A stretch of 64,000 nt of DNA from Nonomuraea typhae (GTDB lineage Bacteria > Actinomycetota > Actinomycetes > Streptosporangiales > Streptosporangiaceae). The position numbers and the translations under genes are program-made. The notes below the pieces were generated by a model. That model had not been told where the DNA came from and searched no databases. It was given only the letters and a program-made list of their open reading frames with translations. Numbering within the stretch: the first letter of the stretch is position 1; the number at the start of each line of letters is the position of its first letter. Below, one piece after another: positions 41,354 through 49,386 of this stretch. The stretch is taken from assembly GCF_009760925.1 (NCBI RefSeq), contig NZ_VRLV01000001.1, forward strand, positions 1 to 64,000, read 5' to 3'.

Positions 41354-42121
41354 ATGGACATCCGGGTACGGCAGGCGAACGCCGACGAGGTCGCCGCCTT
41401 CAGGGAACAGGGGTGGGTACGGCTGGCCCGCCTGGTGGATCCGGCGACCGTGGACATGCTGCGCGAACGCGCCCTGGAGCACCTCCGCGACCGGCGCGAC
41501 GCGGCAGGCGGCATCATCGACCAGGCGTTCGGCCAGTCCCGCGACATCGCCGAGCGGGACGAGGCGTTCGCCGCCCTGGCCGTCAGCCCCGCGCTGGCCG
41601 CCACCGCCGCCGCCATGCTGCACGACGTCGCCGCCGTCCGCGTCCAGGTGACGAACCTGCTGGTCAAGGAGCCGGGTGAGCACGGGGCCACCCAGTTCCA
41701 CCAGGACTTCCCCTGGATGCCCATGGACCGCTCGGCCATGCTCACCGTCTGGCTCGCGCTCGTGGACGTGCCCGCCGACATGGGCGCGCTGCGCTTCTAC
41801 ACCGGCTCCCACCGCCACGGCCTGCTCGGGCGCAGCTTCACCGCCGAAGGCGACGACCAGCTCAGCCTGCATCCCTGGCTCGGCGACCTGGAGCTGTCGC
41901 CGCCGCTCGACCTCAAGGCCGGCGACGCCACCGTGCACCACGCCCTCACCGTGCACGGCGCCCCGGTCAACCGGCGCGCGGAGACCCGCCTGTCGTTCAC
42001 CGTCACCTACTTCGACGCCGCCGCCCTCTACACGGGCGCGCCGTACAAGCAGACCGACGGGCTCGGCCTGCGCGTCAACGAGCCGTTCGAGCACCCGAGG
42101 TTCCCGTGCCCGAAACCGTGA
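41354..42121 (+). CDS. Phytanoyl-CoA dioxygenase family protein
   Basis: This 255-residue non-haem Fe(II)/2-oxoglutarate dioxygenase has the metal triad HQD in ATQFHQDFPWMP and the distal His in GDATVHHALTVHGAPVNRRA, with the 2-oxoglutarate-binding Arg following. It also shows VQVTNLLVKEPGEHG and GALRFYTGSHRHGLLG. First gene of the run dioxygenase/phosphotriesterase/P450/Gfo-Idh. The next gene's GTG lies 16 bases before this stop. Likely hydroxylates a small substrate of the regulon pathway. Confidence 0.9.
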   Translation: MDIRVRQANADEVAAFREQGWVRLARLVDPATVDMLRERALEHLRDRRDAAGGIIDQAFGQSRDIAERDEAFAALAVSPALAATAAAMLHDVAAVRVQVTNLLVKEPGEHGATQFHQDFPWMPMDRSAMLTVWLALVDVPADMGALRFYTGSHRHGLLGRSFTAEGDDQLSLHPWLGDLELSPPLDLKAGDATVHHALTVHGAPVNRRAETRLSFTVTYFDAAALYTGAPYKQTDGLGLRVNEPFEHPRFPCPKP

Positions 42122-43107
42122 AGGGGCCCGTCGCCGACCTCGGCGCGACGCTCATGCACGAGCACGTCTTCGGGCTGAGCCCCGAGATCCTCTGGAACTG
42201 GCCGGACATCCCCGAAGGCTGGGACCTGGAGGCCCGCGCCCGTGAGGCCGCGGGGAAGCTGGAGGCGCTCAAGGCCGAGGGCATCGACTCGATCGTGGAC
42301 CTCACCGTCGTCGGCCTCGGCCGCTACGTGCCCGCCGTGCAGCGGGTGGCCGAGCTGACCTCGGTCAACATCGTGGCCGCCACCGGGCTCTACACCTACG
42401 ACGCGCTGCCGCCGTACTTCGGCAACCGCGGCCCCGGCTCGCTCTTCGGCGGCCGGGACCGGCTGGCCGAGTTCTTCGTCCGCGACCTCACCGAGGGCAT
42501 CGGCCGCACCGGCGTCAAGGCCGCCATGCTCAAGTGCGCCACGGACAAACCCGGCATGACCCCCAACTGCCGCCGCATCTTCCGCGCCGTGGCCGAAGCC
42601 CACCTGGCCACCGGCGCCCCCATCACCACCCACAGCCACGAGCCCGGCGGCCTCGACCAGCAGCGCCTGCTGGCCTCCTGCGGCGTGGACCTCTCCCGCG
42701 TGGTCATCGGCCACGCCGGCGACTCCACCGACCTGGCCTACCTCGAAGAGCTCCTGGCCGGCGGCTCCTACCTGGGCATGGACCGCTTCGGCATCGACAC
42801 GATCAGCCCCTTCGCCGACCGCGTCCGGATCGTGGCCGACCTCTGCGCCCGCGGCCACGCCGGCCGCCTGGTGCTCTCCCACGACTCCTACTGCTTCAAC
42901 GACCGCTTCGACGCCGACGTCGTACGGCGCCGCCACCCGGACTACCACCTCCTGCACATCTCCCGTGACGTGCTGCCCGCGCTGCGCGAGCGTGGCGTCA
43001 CCGAGGCGCAGATCCAGCTCATGCTCGTCGACAACCCGCGAAGGATCTTTGGATGGACTTCGACGTCAGCTCCGACTGGCACGTCGCCGCGCCGTACGAC
43101 TTCCTGA
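42106..43107 (+). CDS. Phosphotriesterase-family hydrolase/lactonase, intact metal site
   Basis: This 333-residue protein starts at GTG 42106. All binuclear-metal ligands are visible: HEH in GATLMHEHVFG, the carboxylated-Lys segment GVKAAMLKCATDKPG, His in APITTHSHEPGG, His in VVIGHAGDSTDL and the catalytic Asp in RLVLSHDSYCF. It ends NPRRIFG followed by about 17 extra residues that overlap the P450 start by 55 bases. The PLL/PTE family includes lactonases, so lactone opening is a reasonable guess for this pathway. Confidence 0.9.
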   Translation: MPETVKGPVADLGATLMHEHVFGLSPEILWNWPDIPEGWDLEARAREAAGKLEALKAEGIDSIVDLTVVGLGRYVPAVQRVAELTSVNIVAATGLYTYDALPPYFGNRGPGSLFGGRDRLAEFFVRDLTEGIGRTGVKAAMLKCATDKPGMTPNCRRIFRAVAEAHLATGAPITTHSHEPGGLDQQRLLASCGVDLSRVVIGHAGDSTDLAYLEELLAGGSYLGMDRFGIDTISPFADRVRIVADLCARGHAGRLVLSHDSYCFNDRFDADVVRRRHPDYHLLHISRDVLPALRERGVTEAQIQLMLVDNPRRIFGWTSTSAPTGTSPRRTTS

Positions 43108-44237
43108 GGCGGTTGCGGCGCGAGCAGCCGGTCTTCCACAGCGCGCACCTCGGCGCCTACGTCCTGACCCGGCACGCCGACGTGCGTGCCGCCTACGGCG
43201 ACCCCGTGCGGTTCTCCTCCAGGGGCTCTCTCACGATCTCGCGCAGCCTGACCGCCGCGACCAGGGAGAAGCTGGGCGAGCACGGCTCGTTCCTGTCCAG
43301 CTTCGTGGCGAACGTGGACCCGCCCGACCACACGCGCCTGCGCCGGTCGGTCTCGCGGGCGTTCACGCCACGGGCGGTCGCCGCGCTGGAGCATCGCTTC
43401 CGGGCGCTCAACGAGGACCTGCTGGACCGGATCGTGTCCCGGGGCGAGGCGGACTTCGTCCGCGACATCGGGCACGAGCCGTCGGTCAAGCTGACCGCCC
43501 GGTTCATCGGGGTGCCGGAGGCCGACGAGGCGCACGTGCAGGCGCACGTGAAGGACTGGTTCCAGCTGTTCCTGTCGCCGCAGCCGCCGGATCGCCAGCT
43601 CGAGCTGGCCGGGAGCTTCCTGGAGTACCTGGACTACGTCGACCGGCTGGTCGCCGCCCGGGCGCGCGAGCCGCGTGACGACTTCACCTCGCTGATGACC
43701 GGGCTGATCGGGCGGGAGCTGTCGCATCGGGAGGTGGTGGAGCTGATCTCCACGATCCTCCTGGGCGGCAACGACACCGTGCCCAACCAGCTCGGCAACA
43801 GCGTGCTGCGGCTGCTGCGCGAGGGCGTCTGGCCGGTGCCGCAGGACAGGCTCGGCAGGGCGGTCGAGGAGTGCATGCGCATCGACGGGGCCTCACTGGG
43901 CTCGTTCCGTCACGCCACCACTGACGTCTCCCTGCACGGGGCGACGATTCCGGCGGGGTCGCTGGTGCTGCTGTCCACCGACTCGGCGGCGCACGACGAG
44001 GCCGTCTTCGCCGAGCCCGAGGTCTTCGACCTCGACCGGCCCAACGCCGACGCGCACCTGGTCTTCGGCTACGGCATCCACTTCTGCGTCGGGGCGGCGC
44101 TCGGGCGGCTGCAGCTGCGCACCGCGCTGGAGGTGCTCGGCCGGCGGCTGCCCGGGCTGCGGCTGGTTCCCGGCCCGATCTCCTACCGGCGATCGATCGT
44201 CGGTCGAGGTCTGACTGAATTGCCGGTTAAATGGTGA
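43053..44237 (+). CDS. Cytochrome P450
   Basis: This 394-residue class I bacterial P450 has the I-helix LISTILLGGNDTVPNQLGNS, K-helix ExxR within VEECMRID, and the haem loop VFGYGIHFCVGAALGRLQLR with Cys ligand near residue 346. The usual acid-alcohol pair AGxET is GGNDT. FSSRG and VDPPDHTRLRRSVSRAFTPR near the N-terminus are typical. It overlaps the phosphotriesterase gene. No dedicated ferredoxin is adjacent, so electron transfer partners must come from elsewhere. Confidence 0.95.
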   Translation: MDFDVSSDWHVAAPYDFLRRLRREQPVFHSAHLGAYVLTRHADVRAAYGDPVRFSSRGSLTISRSLTAATREKLGEHGSFLSSFVANVDPPDHTRLRRSVSRAFTPRAVAALEHRFRALNEDLLDRIVSRGEADFVRDIGHEPSVKLTARFIGVPEADEAHVQAHVKDWFQLFLSPQPPDRQLELAGSFLEYLDYVDRLVAARAREPRDDFTSLMTGLIGRELSHREVVELISTILLGGNDTVPNQLGNSVLRLLREGVWPVPQDRLGRAVEECMRIDGASLGSFRHATTDVSLHGATIPAGSLVLLSTDSAAHDEAVFAEPEVFDLDRPNADAHLVFGYGIHFCVGAALGRLQLRTALEVLGRRLPGLRLVPGPISYRRSIVGRGLTELPVKW

Positions 44238-44240
44238 CTT

Positions 44241-45101
44241 ATGGAGCCGGTGAAGGTCGGATTGGTCGGGGCGGGCCCGTGGGCGGAGATGGCGCACGCG
44301 CCCATGCTCGCCGCCAGCCCGGAGATCGAGTTCGTCGGCGTGTGGGCCCGCCGGCCCGAGGCCGCCGCACGGCTCGGCGCCCCGGTCTTCGAACGGCTGG
44401 AGGACCTCTTCGACGCCTCCGCGGCGATCTGCTTCTGCGTGCCGCCGGCCGTACAGGCTGAGCTGGGGGTGAAGGCGGCGCGGGCCGGGAAGGCGCTGCT
44501 GCTGGAGAAGCCGCTCGCCGACGCGCTCGACGGCGCGGAACGGCTGGCCGCGGCGGTCGCGGAGACGGGCGTGGCCTCGCAGATGCTGCTGACCCTGCGC
44601 TACGCGCCGCAGACCCGCGCGTTCCTGGAACGCTGCGCCGAGATCGACCCGTTCGGCGGCCACGCCGTCAACGTCAGCGCCGTGCTCTCCGGCGACCACC
44701 CGTTCGGCACGCCCTGGCGGCTGCAGCGCGGCGCCCTGCTCGACGTCGGCCCCCACGTCATCGACCTGCTCGACGCCGCCCTCGGCCGGGTCACCGGCGT
44801 ACGCGCCCACGGCAACCCGCTCGGCTGGGTCGGCCTCCTGCTCGACCACGAGGGCGGCGCGGTGAGCGAGGTCTCCCTCTGCATGGCGGGCGCCGGCGAC
44901 CTGCCACCCTCCCAGTTCGCCGTCTACGGGCGCAAGGGCAACGCCGTCCTGCCCGGCTTCGACGACGACCCGCTGGCCGTGGTCGCCGCGGAGTTCGCGC
45001 AGACCGTACGGCAGGGCGGCGGGCACCCGCTCGACGCCGCCCACGGGCTGAGGCTGCAGCGCATCATCTCCGAGGCGGAGATTCAAGTCACCACCCCTTG
45101 A
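44241..45101 (+). CDS. Gfo/Idh/MocA family oxidoreductase
   Basis: This 286-residue NAD(P)-dependent dehydrogenase has a Rossmann start VKVGLVGAGPWAEMAHAPML, the strand AAICFCVPPAVQAELGVKAA, the catalytic EKP in ALLLEKPLADALDGAERLAA, and WRLQRGALLDVGPHVIDLLD in the substrate domain. It lies three bases after the P450 stop, so is probably the last gene of that transcript. It is shorter than many family members (about 340 residues). Substrate unknown but presumably the sugar- or polyol-like intermediate of the regulon. Confidence 0.92.
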   Translation: MEPVKVGLVGAGPWAEMAHAPMLAASPEIEFVGVWARRPEAAARLGAPVFERLEDLFDASAAICFCVPPAVQAELGVKAARAGKALLLEKPLADALDGAERLAAAVAETGVASQMLLTLRYAPQTRAFLERCAEIDPFGGHAVNVSAVLSGDHPFGTPWRLQRGALLDVGPHVIDLLDAALGRVTGVRAHGNPLGWVGLLLDHEGGAVSEVSLCMAGAGDLPPSQFAVYGRKGNAVLPGFDDDPLAVVAAEFAQTVRQGGGHPLDAAHGLRLQRIISEAEIQVTTP

Positions 45102-45119
45102 CTCCGACCACCATCGGAG

Positions 45120-45250
45120 CATTGATAGCGTTTGTCCGAAGCTTGTCCGAAGCGCAGTGTTGCAGCGAAGTCCGGTGCGAGTCCGGCGCTGTCCCGCAAC
45201 TGTCACAGCCAGGTCGCCTGCCACGCGCTGACGTCATCAACCCTCGTGGA
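45120..45250 (+). promoter_or_regulatory. Cobalamin (adenosylcobalamin-type) riboswitch
   Basis: The leader contains the conserved core: TCCGGTGCGAGTCCGG, then CGCTGTCCCGCAACTGTCA (45187-45205), then the B12-box-like AGCCAGGTCGCCTGCC (45207-45222). Order and spacing match the cobalamin riboswitch. It lies upstream of a corrinoid importer. The hairpin GGGTGA/TCACCC at 45254-45273 and the ribosome site GAAAGGAC near 45299 could form the expression platform. Outer boundaries are approximate. Confidence 0.9.
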
Positions 45251-45312
45251 AAAGGGTGATCCGTCGCTCACCCGCGGGTCTCTCGGTTCCGACAGTGTGA
45301 AAGGACTTTCTC

Positions 45313-46275
45313 GTGAGGCCCGTACGCACGGCCTTCGCGGGCGCGCTGCTGGGAACGCTCGTCCTGACCGCCTGCGGTCAGACCGGCACGACCACCACCC
45401 CGTCCGCAGCCCCGTCTTCCTCCGCTCCCTCGTCCTCCGCCCCAGCGGCGGCCGGTTTCCCGGTGACGGTCCAGGCGGGCAACGGCGCCGTCACCCTGGA
45501 GAAGAAGCCCGAGCGCATCATCTCGCTCTCGCCCACCTCCACCGAGACGCTCTTCGCCATCGGCGCCGGCCCGCAGGTCGTCGCCGTCGACGACCAGTCC
45601 ACCTACCCGGCCGAGGCGCCCAAGAGCGACCTGTCCGGCTTCAAGCCGAACGTCGAGGCCATCGTCGCCAAGAAGCCCGACCTCGTCATCCTGGCCAACG
45701 ACCAGGACAAGATCGTCGCCGAGCTGGGCAAGCTGAACGTGCCCGTCCTGCTCGAACCGGCCCCGGTGAAGATCGACGAGGCGTACGACGAGATCGCCGA
45801 CCTCGGCGCCGCCACCGGCAACAAGGACAAGGCCGACCAGGTCGTCACCGGCATGAAGGCCGAACTGGACAAGCTCTCCGCCAACGCGCCGAAGGCCAAG
45901 AAGCTCACCTACTACCACGAGCTCGACACGACGCCCTACGCCGCCACGTCCTCCACCTTCATCGGCCAGATCTACGCCATGTTCGGCCTGACCAACATCG
46001 CCGACCAGGCGCCCGGCGCCGCCGGCGGCTACCCCAAGCTGTCGGCCGAGTTCGTCGCCAAGTCCGACCCCGACCTCATCTTCCTGGCCGACGTCAAATG
46101 CTGCCAGCAGAGCAAGGACACCCTGGCCAAGCGGCCCGGCTGGAAGGGCCTGTCGGCGATCGAGAACGACCAGGTGATCCAGCTCGACGACGACCTCGCC
46201 TCCCGCTGGGGGCCGCGCATCGTCGACCTGGCCAAGGCCATCGAGGCCTCCGTCGGCAAGGCGGCCGCGAAGTAG
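45313..46275 (+). CDS. btuF: Corrinoid ABC transporter substrate-binding lipoprotein
   Basis: This 320-residue protein starts at GTG 45313 after GAAAGGAC. The lipobox LVLTAC is followed by a Ser/Ala-rich linker of repeated APSSSAPSS. The Fe3+/B12-type binding fold follows: KPERIISLSPTSTETLFAIG, VVAVDDQSTYPAEAPKSDLS, VEAIVAKKPDLVILANDQDK and PDLIFLADVKCCQQ. A CC pair lies in the distal lobe. The cobalamin riboswitch upstream and CbiZ downstream specify corrinoid rather than siderophore as ligand. Confidence 0.92.
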   Translation: MRPVRTAFAGALLGTLVLTACGQTGTTTTPSAAPSSSAPSSSAPAAAGFPVTVQAGNGAVTLEKKPERIISLSPTSTETLFAIGAGPQVVAVDDQSTYPAEAPKSDLSGFKPNVEAIVAKKPDLVILANDQDKIVAELGKLNVPVLLEPAPVKIDEAYDEIADLGAATGNKDKADQVVTGMKAELDKLSANAPKAKKLTYYHELDTTPYAATSSTFIGQIYAMFGLTNIADQAPGAAGGYPKLSAEFVAKSDPDLIFLADVKCCQQSKDTLAKRPGWKGLSAIENDQVIQLDDDLASRWGPRIVDLAKAIEASVGKAAAK

Positions 46276-47312
46276 TGCACGGCACGCGGCTCCGGCCCGC
46301 ACGGGCGCGCCCGCTCTGGATGGCGGGCGCGCTCGTCCTGCTGGCCGCCGGCATGATCGCCGGGCTTCTGGGCGGCGCCGCCGGCATCTCACCCTGGCAG
46401 GTCGTGCTGCAGGCCGCCGACTGGCTGCCGTTCGTCACCGTCGACTCCGGGCTCGCGCCCATCGAGAAGGGCCTGCTGTACGAACTGCGCCTGCCCAGAG
46501 TGCTGGTCGCCGCCGTCGTCGGCGGCCTGCTCGCCCTGGCCGGTGCCGGCTACCAGGGCGTCTTCCGCAACCCGCTGGCCGACCCGTACCTGCTCGGCGC
46601 CGCCGCCGGCGCCGGACTCACCACGACGCTGGTCATCGTGCTGGTGCCCGCGCCGGTCCTCAGCATCCCCGTCGCCGCCTTCCTCGGCGCCCTCGGCGGC
46701 GTCATGCTGGCATACGTGCTCGGCAACACCGCCGGCCGCTCCGGCGGCACCGCCACCCTGGTCCTGGCCGGCGTCGCGGTCACCTCCTTCCTCACCGCGA
46801 TCCAGACGTTCGTGCAGCAGTTCAAGGTCGAGGAGCTCCAGCGCATCTACTCCTGGATCCTCGGCGACGTCGGCGGCGGCTGGGACCAGTTCTGGCTCGT
46901 CCTGCCCTACGCCGCCGTCTCCGCCACCGCCCTGCTGCTGCACGGCCGCATGCTCGACGTCCTGTCCGTGGGCGACGACGAGGCCACCGCCCTCGGCGTC
47001 CACGCCTCCCGGGTACGGCTGGCCGTCCTCCTGGCCGCCTCCCTGGCCACCGCCGCCGCCGTCGCGGTCAGCGGCCTGATCGGCTTCGTCGGCATCGTCG
47101 TCCCGCACATCGTGCGCCGCCTGGCCGGCGGCTCCTACCGCATGGTCCTGCCCCTGTCGCTCATCGGCGGCGCCGCCTTCCTCGTACTGGCCGACCTGCT
47201 CGCCCGCACCCTCATCGCCCCCGCCGAACTGCCCATCGGCGTCGTGACCATGTTCGTCGGCGCGCCGTTCTTCGTCGTGGTGCTGCGCATGACCCGCCGG
47301 ACCGCCACATGA
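46275..47312 (+). CDS. btuC: Corrinoid ABC transporter permease (FecCD/BtuC type)
   Basis: This 345-residue protein starts at GTG 46275, overlapping the BtuF stop by one base. The FecCD signatures are clear: YELRLPRVLVAAVVGGLLAL, AGAGYQGVFRNPLADPYLLG, TLVLAGVAVTSFLTAIQTF, YSWILGDVGGGWDQFW, SVGDDEATALGVHASRVR and IGFVGIVVPHIVRRLAGGSY, across about ten membrane helices. It forms the homodimeric channel of the BtuCDF importer. Confidence 0.94.
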   Translation: MHGTRLRPARARPLWMAGALVLLAAGMIAGLLGGAAGISPWQVVLQAADWLPFVTVDSGLAPIEKGLLYELRLPRVLVAAVVGGLLALAGAGYQGVFRNPLADPYLLGAAAGAGLTTTLVIVLVPAPVLSIPVAAFLGALGGVMLAYVLGNTAGRSGGTATLVLAGVAVTSFLTAIQTFVQQFKVEELQRIYSWILGDVGGGWDQFWLVLPYAAVSATALLLHGRMLDVLSVGDDEATALGVHASRVRLAVLLAASLATAAAVAVSGLIGFVGIVVPHIVRRLAGGSYRMVLPLSLIGGAAFLVLADLLARTLIAPAELPIGVVTMFVGAPFFVVVLRMTRRTAT

Positions 47313-48082
47313 TCGCCGGCACCGGCCTGTCGGTCACGCTGGGCGAGCGCGAGGTGCTGACGGACGTCCACCTGTCCGTACGGCGCGGCGAATGGCTGGC
47401 CGTCATCGGCCCGAACGGCGCCGGCAAGTCCACCCTCCTGAAAGCGGTCATGGGCATCGTCGCCCACCGGGGCGAGGTCACCATCGCCGACCGCCCCGCC
47501 GCCTCCCTCAAACCCCGGGCCAGGGCCCGCCTGGTCGCCTACGCCCCCCAGAGCCCCGCCCTGCCACCGGACATGACCGTCTCCGGCTACGCCCTCCTGG
47601 GCCGCACGCCGTACATCTCCTATCTGGGCAGCGAGAGCCGCGAGGACAGAAGGATCACCGCCTCGGTGCTGGACCGCCTGGACCTGGGCCCGCTGGCCGA
47701 GCGCCGCCTGAGCGAGTTGTCCGGCGGCGAACGCCAGCGCGTGGTCCTGGCCAGAGCGCTCGCCCAGCAGGCGCCCGTCCTCCTGCTGGACGAGCCCACC
47801 ACCGCCCTCGACCTCGGCCACCAGCAACAGGTCCTCGAACTCGTCGACCGCCTCCGCCTGGCCGACGGCCTGACCGTCGTCTCGACCCTGCACGACCTCA
47901 CCGTGGCCGGCCAGTACGCCGACACCCTCCTCCTGCTGGCCCGCGGCCACGCCGCCGCCCACGGCCGGCCGGCCCAGGTCCTGACGGAGGCGCTCGTGGG
48001 CGAACACTTCGACGCCCACGTCAAGGTCGAACCGGGACCGGACGGCCGCCCGGTCGTCCACCTCGTCCGGGGCGGCCCGTGA
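47309..48082 (+). CDS. btuD: Corrinoid ABC transporter ATP-binding protein
   Basis: This 257-residue ATPase has Walker A GPNGAGKST, Q-loop YAPQSPALP, signature LSGGERQRV, Walker B VLLLDEPTTALDLGHQQQ and switch His in VVSTLHDL. It starts with a four-base overlap on BtuC and its own stop overlaps the CbiZ start. Residues are all intact. It powers corrinoid import with BtuC and BtuF. Confidence 0.94.
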   Translation: MIAGTGLSVTLGEREVLTDVHLSVRRGEWLAVIGPNGAGKSTLLKAVMGIVAHRGEVTIADRPAASLKPRARARLVAYAPQSPALPPDMTVSGYALLGRTPYISYLGSESREDRRITASVLDRLDLGPLAERRLSELSGGERQRVVLARALAQQAPVLLLDEPTTALDLGHQQQVLELVDRLRLADGLTVVSTLHDLTVAGQYADTLLLLARGHAAAHGRPAQVLTEALVGEHFDAHVKVEPGPDGRPVVHLVRGGP

Positions 48083-48717
48083 ACCTCACCTACCGGGTGG
48101 AGGACGGCGCCCGCCTGGGCATGCTGGTGTGGGACCTGGGCCCCGGCTGGCGCACGATCTCCTCGGCCATGCTCGGCGGCGGCATCGGCCCCCGCGCCTG
48201 GGTCCTCAACGCCCAGGTGGTCGCCGGATACGCCCGCATGGACCCGGCCGACCACCTGACCTCCCTGGCTCCGCCCGGCCTCGGGGTCGGCATGATGACC
48301 GCCGCTTCGGTGGACCGCTGCGTGTCCGCCTCGGACGGCGGCGTCACCGCCTGGGCCACGGTCGGCCTCCGCGTCCCCACCTGGGCCGCCGCCCCAGAAG
48401 GCGCGCCGGACCCCGAACTGGCCCCGATCCGCGTGGGCACGATCAACATCCTGGTCCGCTGCCCCGTGCCCATGACCGACGCCGCCCTGGTCAACACCGT
48501 CATGACGGTCACGGAGGCCAAGACGCAGGCACTGGCCGAGGCCGGGTATCCGGGTACGGGGACGGCTTCGGACGCCGTGTGCGTGGCGGTGCCCGAGGCG
48601 GGGGCGGAGGAGGTGTTCGGGGGGCCTCGGTCGGAGTGGGGGGCGCGCATCGCGCGGGCGGTTCATGCGGCGGTCCGGGAAGGCGCCGAAAAGTGGCGAC
48701 CCGGTGACGGAAAGTAA
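48079..48717 (+). CDS. cbiZ: Adenosylcobinamide amidohydrolase CbiZ
   Basis: This 212-residue protein starts at GTG 48079 (overlap with btuD). It shows the CbiZ pattern: WRTISSAMLGGGIGPRAWVL, NAQVVAGYARMDPADHL, GVGMMTAASVDRCVSASDGG, VWATVG-like VTAWATVGLRVPTWAA, INILVRCPVPMTDAALVN, VTEAKTQALAEAGYPGTGTA and SDAVCVAVP. CbiZ removes the aminopropanol side chain from adenosylcobinamide to give adenosylcobyric acid, letting imported corrinoids be rebuilt. This fixes the riboswitch operon as corrinoid salvage and remodelling. Confidence 0.9.
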   Translation: MNLTYRVEDGARLGMLVWDLGPGWRTISSAMLGGGIGPRAWVLNAQVVAGYARMDPADHLTSLAPPGLGVGMMTAASVDRCVSASDGGVTAWATVGLRVPTWAAAPEGAPDPELAPIRVGTINILVRCPVPMTDAALVNTVMTVTEAKTQALAEAGYPGTGTASDAVCVAVPEAGAEEVFGGPRSEWGARIARAVHAAVREGAEKWRPGDGK

Positions 48718-48780
48718 GAAAATCCGGGGAAGTAGCATGTGGGCAAGGGCCGTGCTCGCGATACTGGGTGGGTGACCGCG

Positions 48781-49386
48781 ATGGCAACGATCGAACCGAC
48801 CGCCACGGAGACTGCGCTTCCCGGGGACACGGTTCTACCTGGAAAGCCGCCGTTCACCGTCGACGACCTGCTCGAGTTCCCGGATGACGGGAACCGCTAC
48901 GAGCTCATCAACGGGAGCCTGCTGGTGAGTCCTGCCCCTTCCCCTCTCCACCAGCTTGCGATCTTCCAGATGCAGCGGCTTCTCTACGAAGCCGCACCGC
49001 CTGGGTTGCAGCCTCTCTCAACGGTGAACCTCAGAATCAGCGAGCGGACTTTCTTCATCCCGGACATCGCTGTCGTTCCCGTCAGGAGACTGCGTTCGGT
49101 GGAGCTGATGTTCGCCCCGAGCGACATACTCCTCGCTGTAGAGATCGTCAGCCCGACCACGAGAGTACGGGATCGCCTCGTCAAGGCTGCCGCCTACGCC
49201 GAGGCGGGTATCACCACCTACTGGAGGGTCGAACTGGACGAGGGCCCGGCGCTCTACGCCTACACCCTTGGCACTACGGGCTACGGGGACCCGCAGGTTC
49301 ACCGAGCAGGGCAAGTCGCTGCTTTTCAGGCACCCTTTGAGGTTGCCTTCGATCCCGGCGTGCTCGTGGAGGCGCTTGACGAGTAG
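48781..49386 (+). CDS. Uma2 family (DUF820) PD-(D/E)XK-like protein
   Basis: This 201-residue protein is taken from ATG 48781; GTG 48772 is also possible. Family motifs are FTVDDLLEFPDDGNRYELIN, GSLLVSPAPSPLHQLAIFQM, FFIPDIAVVPVRR, PSDILLAVEIVSPTTRVRD and KAAAYAEAGITTYWRVELDE. The PD-(D/E)XK core residues (Glu in YELING, Asp in IPDIAVV, Glu-x-Ser in VEIVSP and Lys) are in place, so a nuclease fold is likely. Biological role unknown. Its last 61 bases overlap the convergent hydantoinase B gene. Confidence 0.9.
   Translation: MATIEPTATETALPGDTVLPGKPPFTVDDLLEFPDDGNRYELINGSLLVSPAPSPLHQLAIFQMQRLLYEAAPPGLQPLSTVNLRISERTFFIPDIAVVPVRRLRSVELMFAPSDILLAVEIVSPTTRVRDRLVKAAAYAEAGITTYWRVELDEGPALYAYTLGTTGYGDPQVHRAGQVAAFQAPFEVAFDPGVLVEALDE

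Noticed and set aside
45132..46274. Upstream part of the 726-codon ORF containing BtuC
   Set aside because: It is a shadow of btuF and the riboswitch; the permease begins at GTG 46275.
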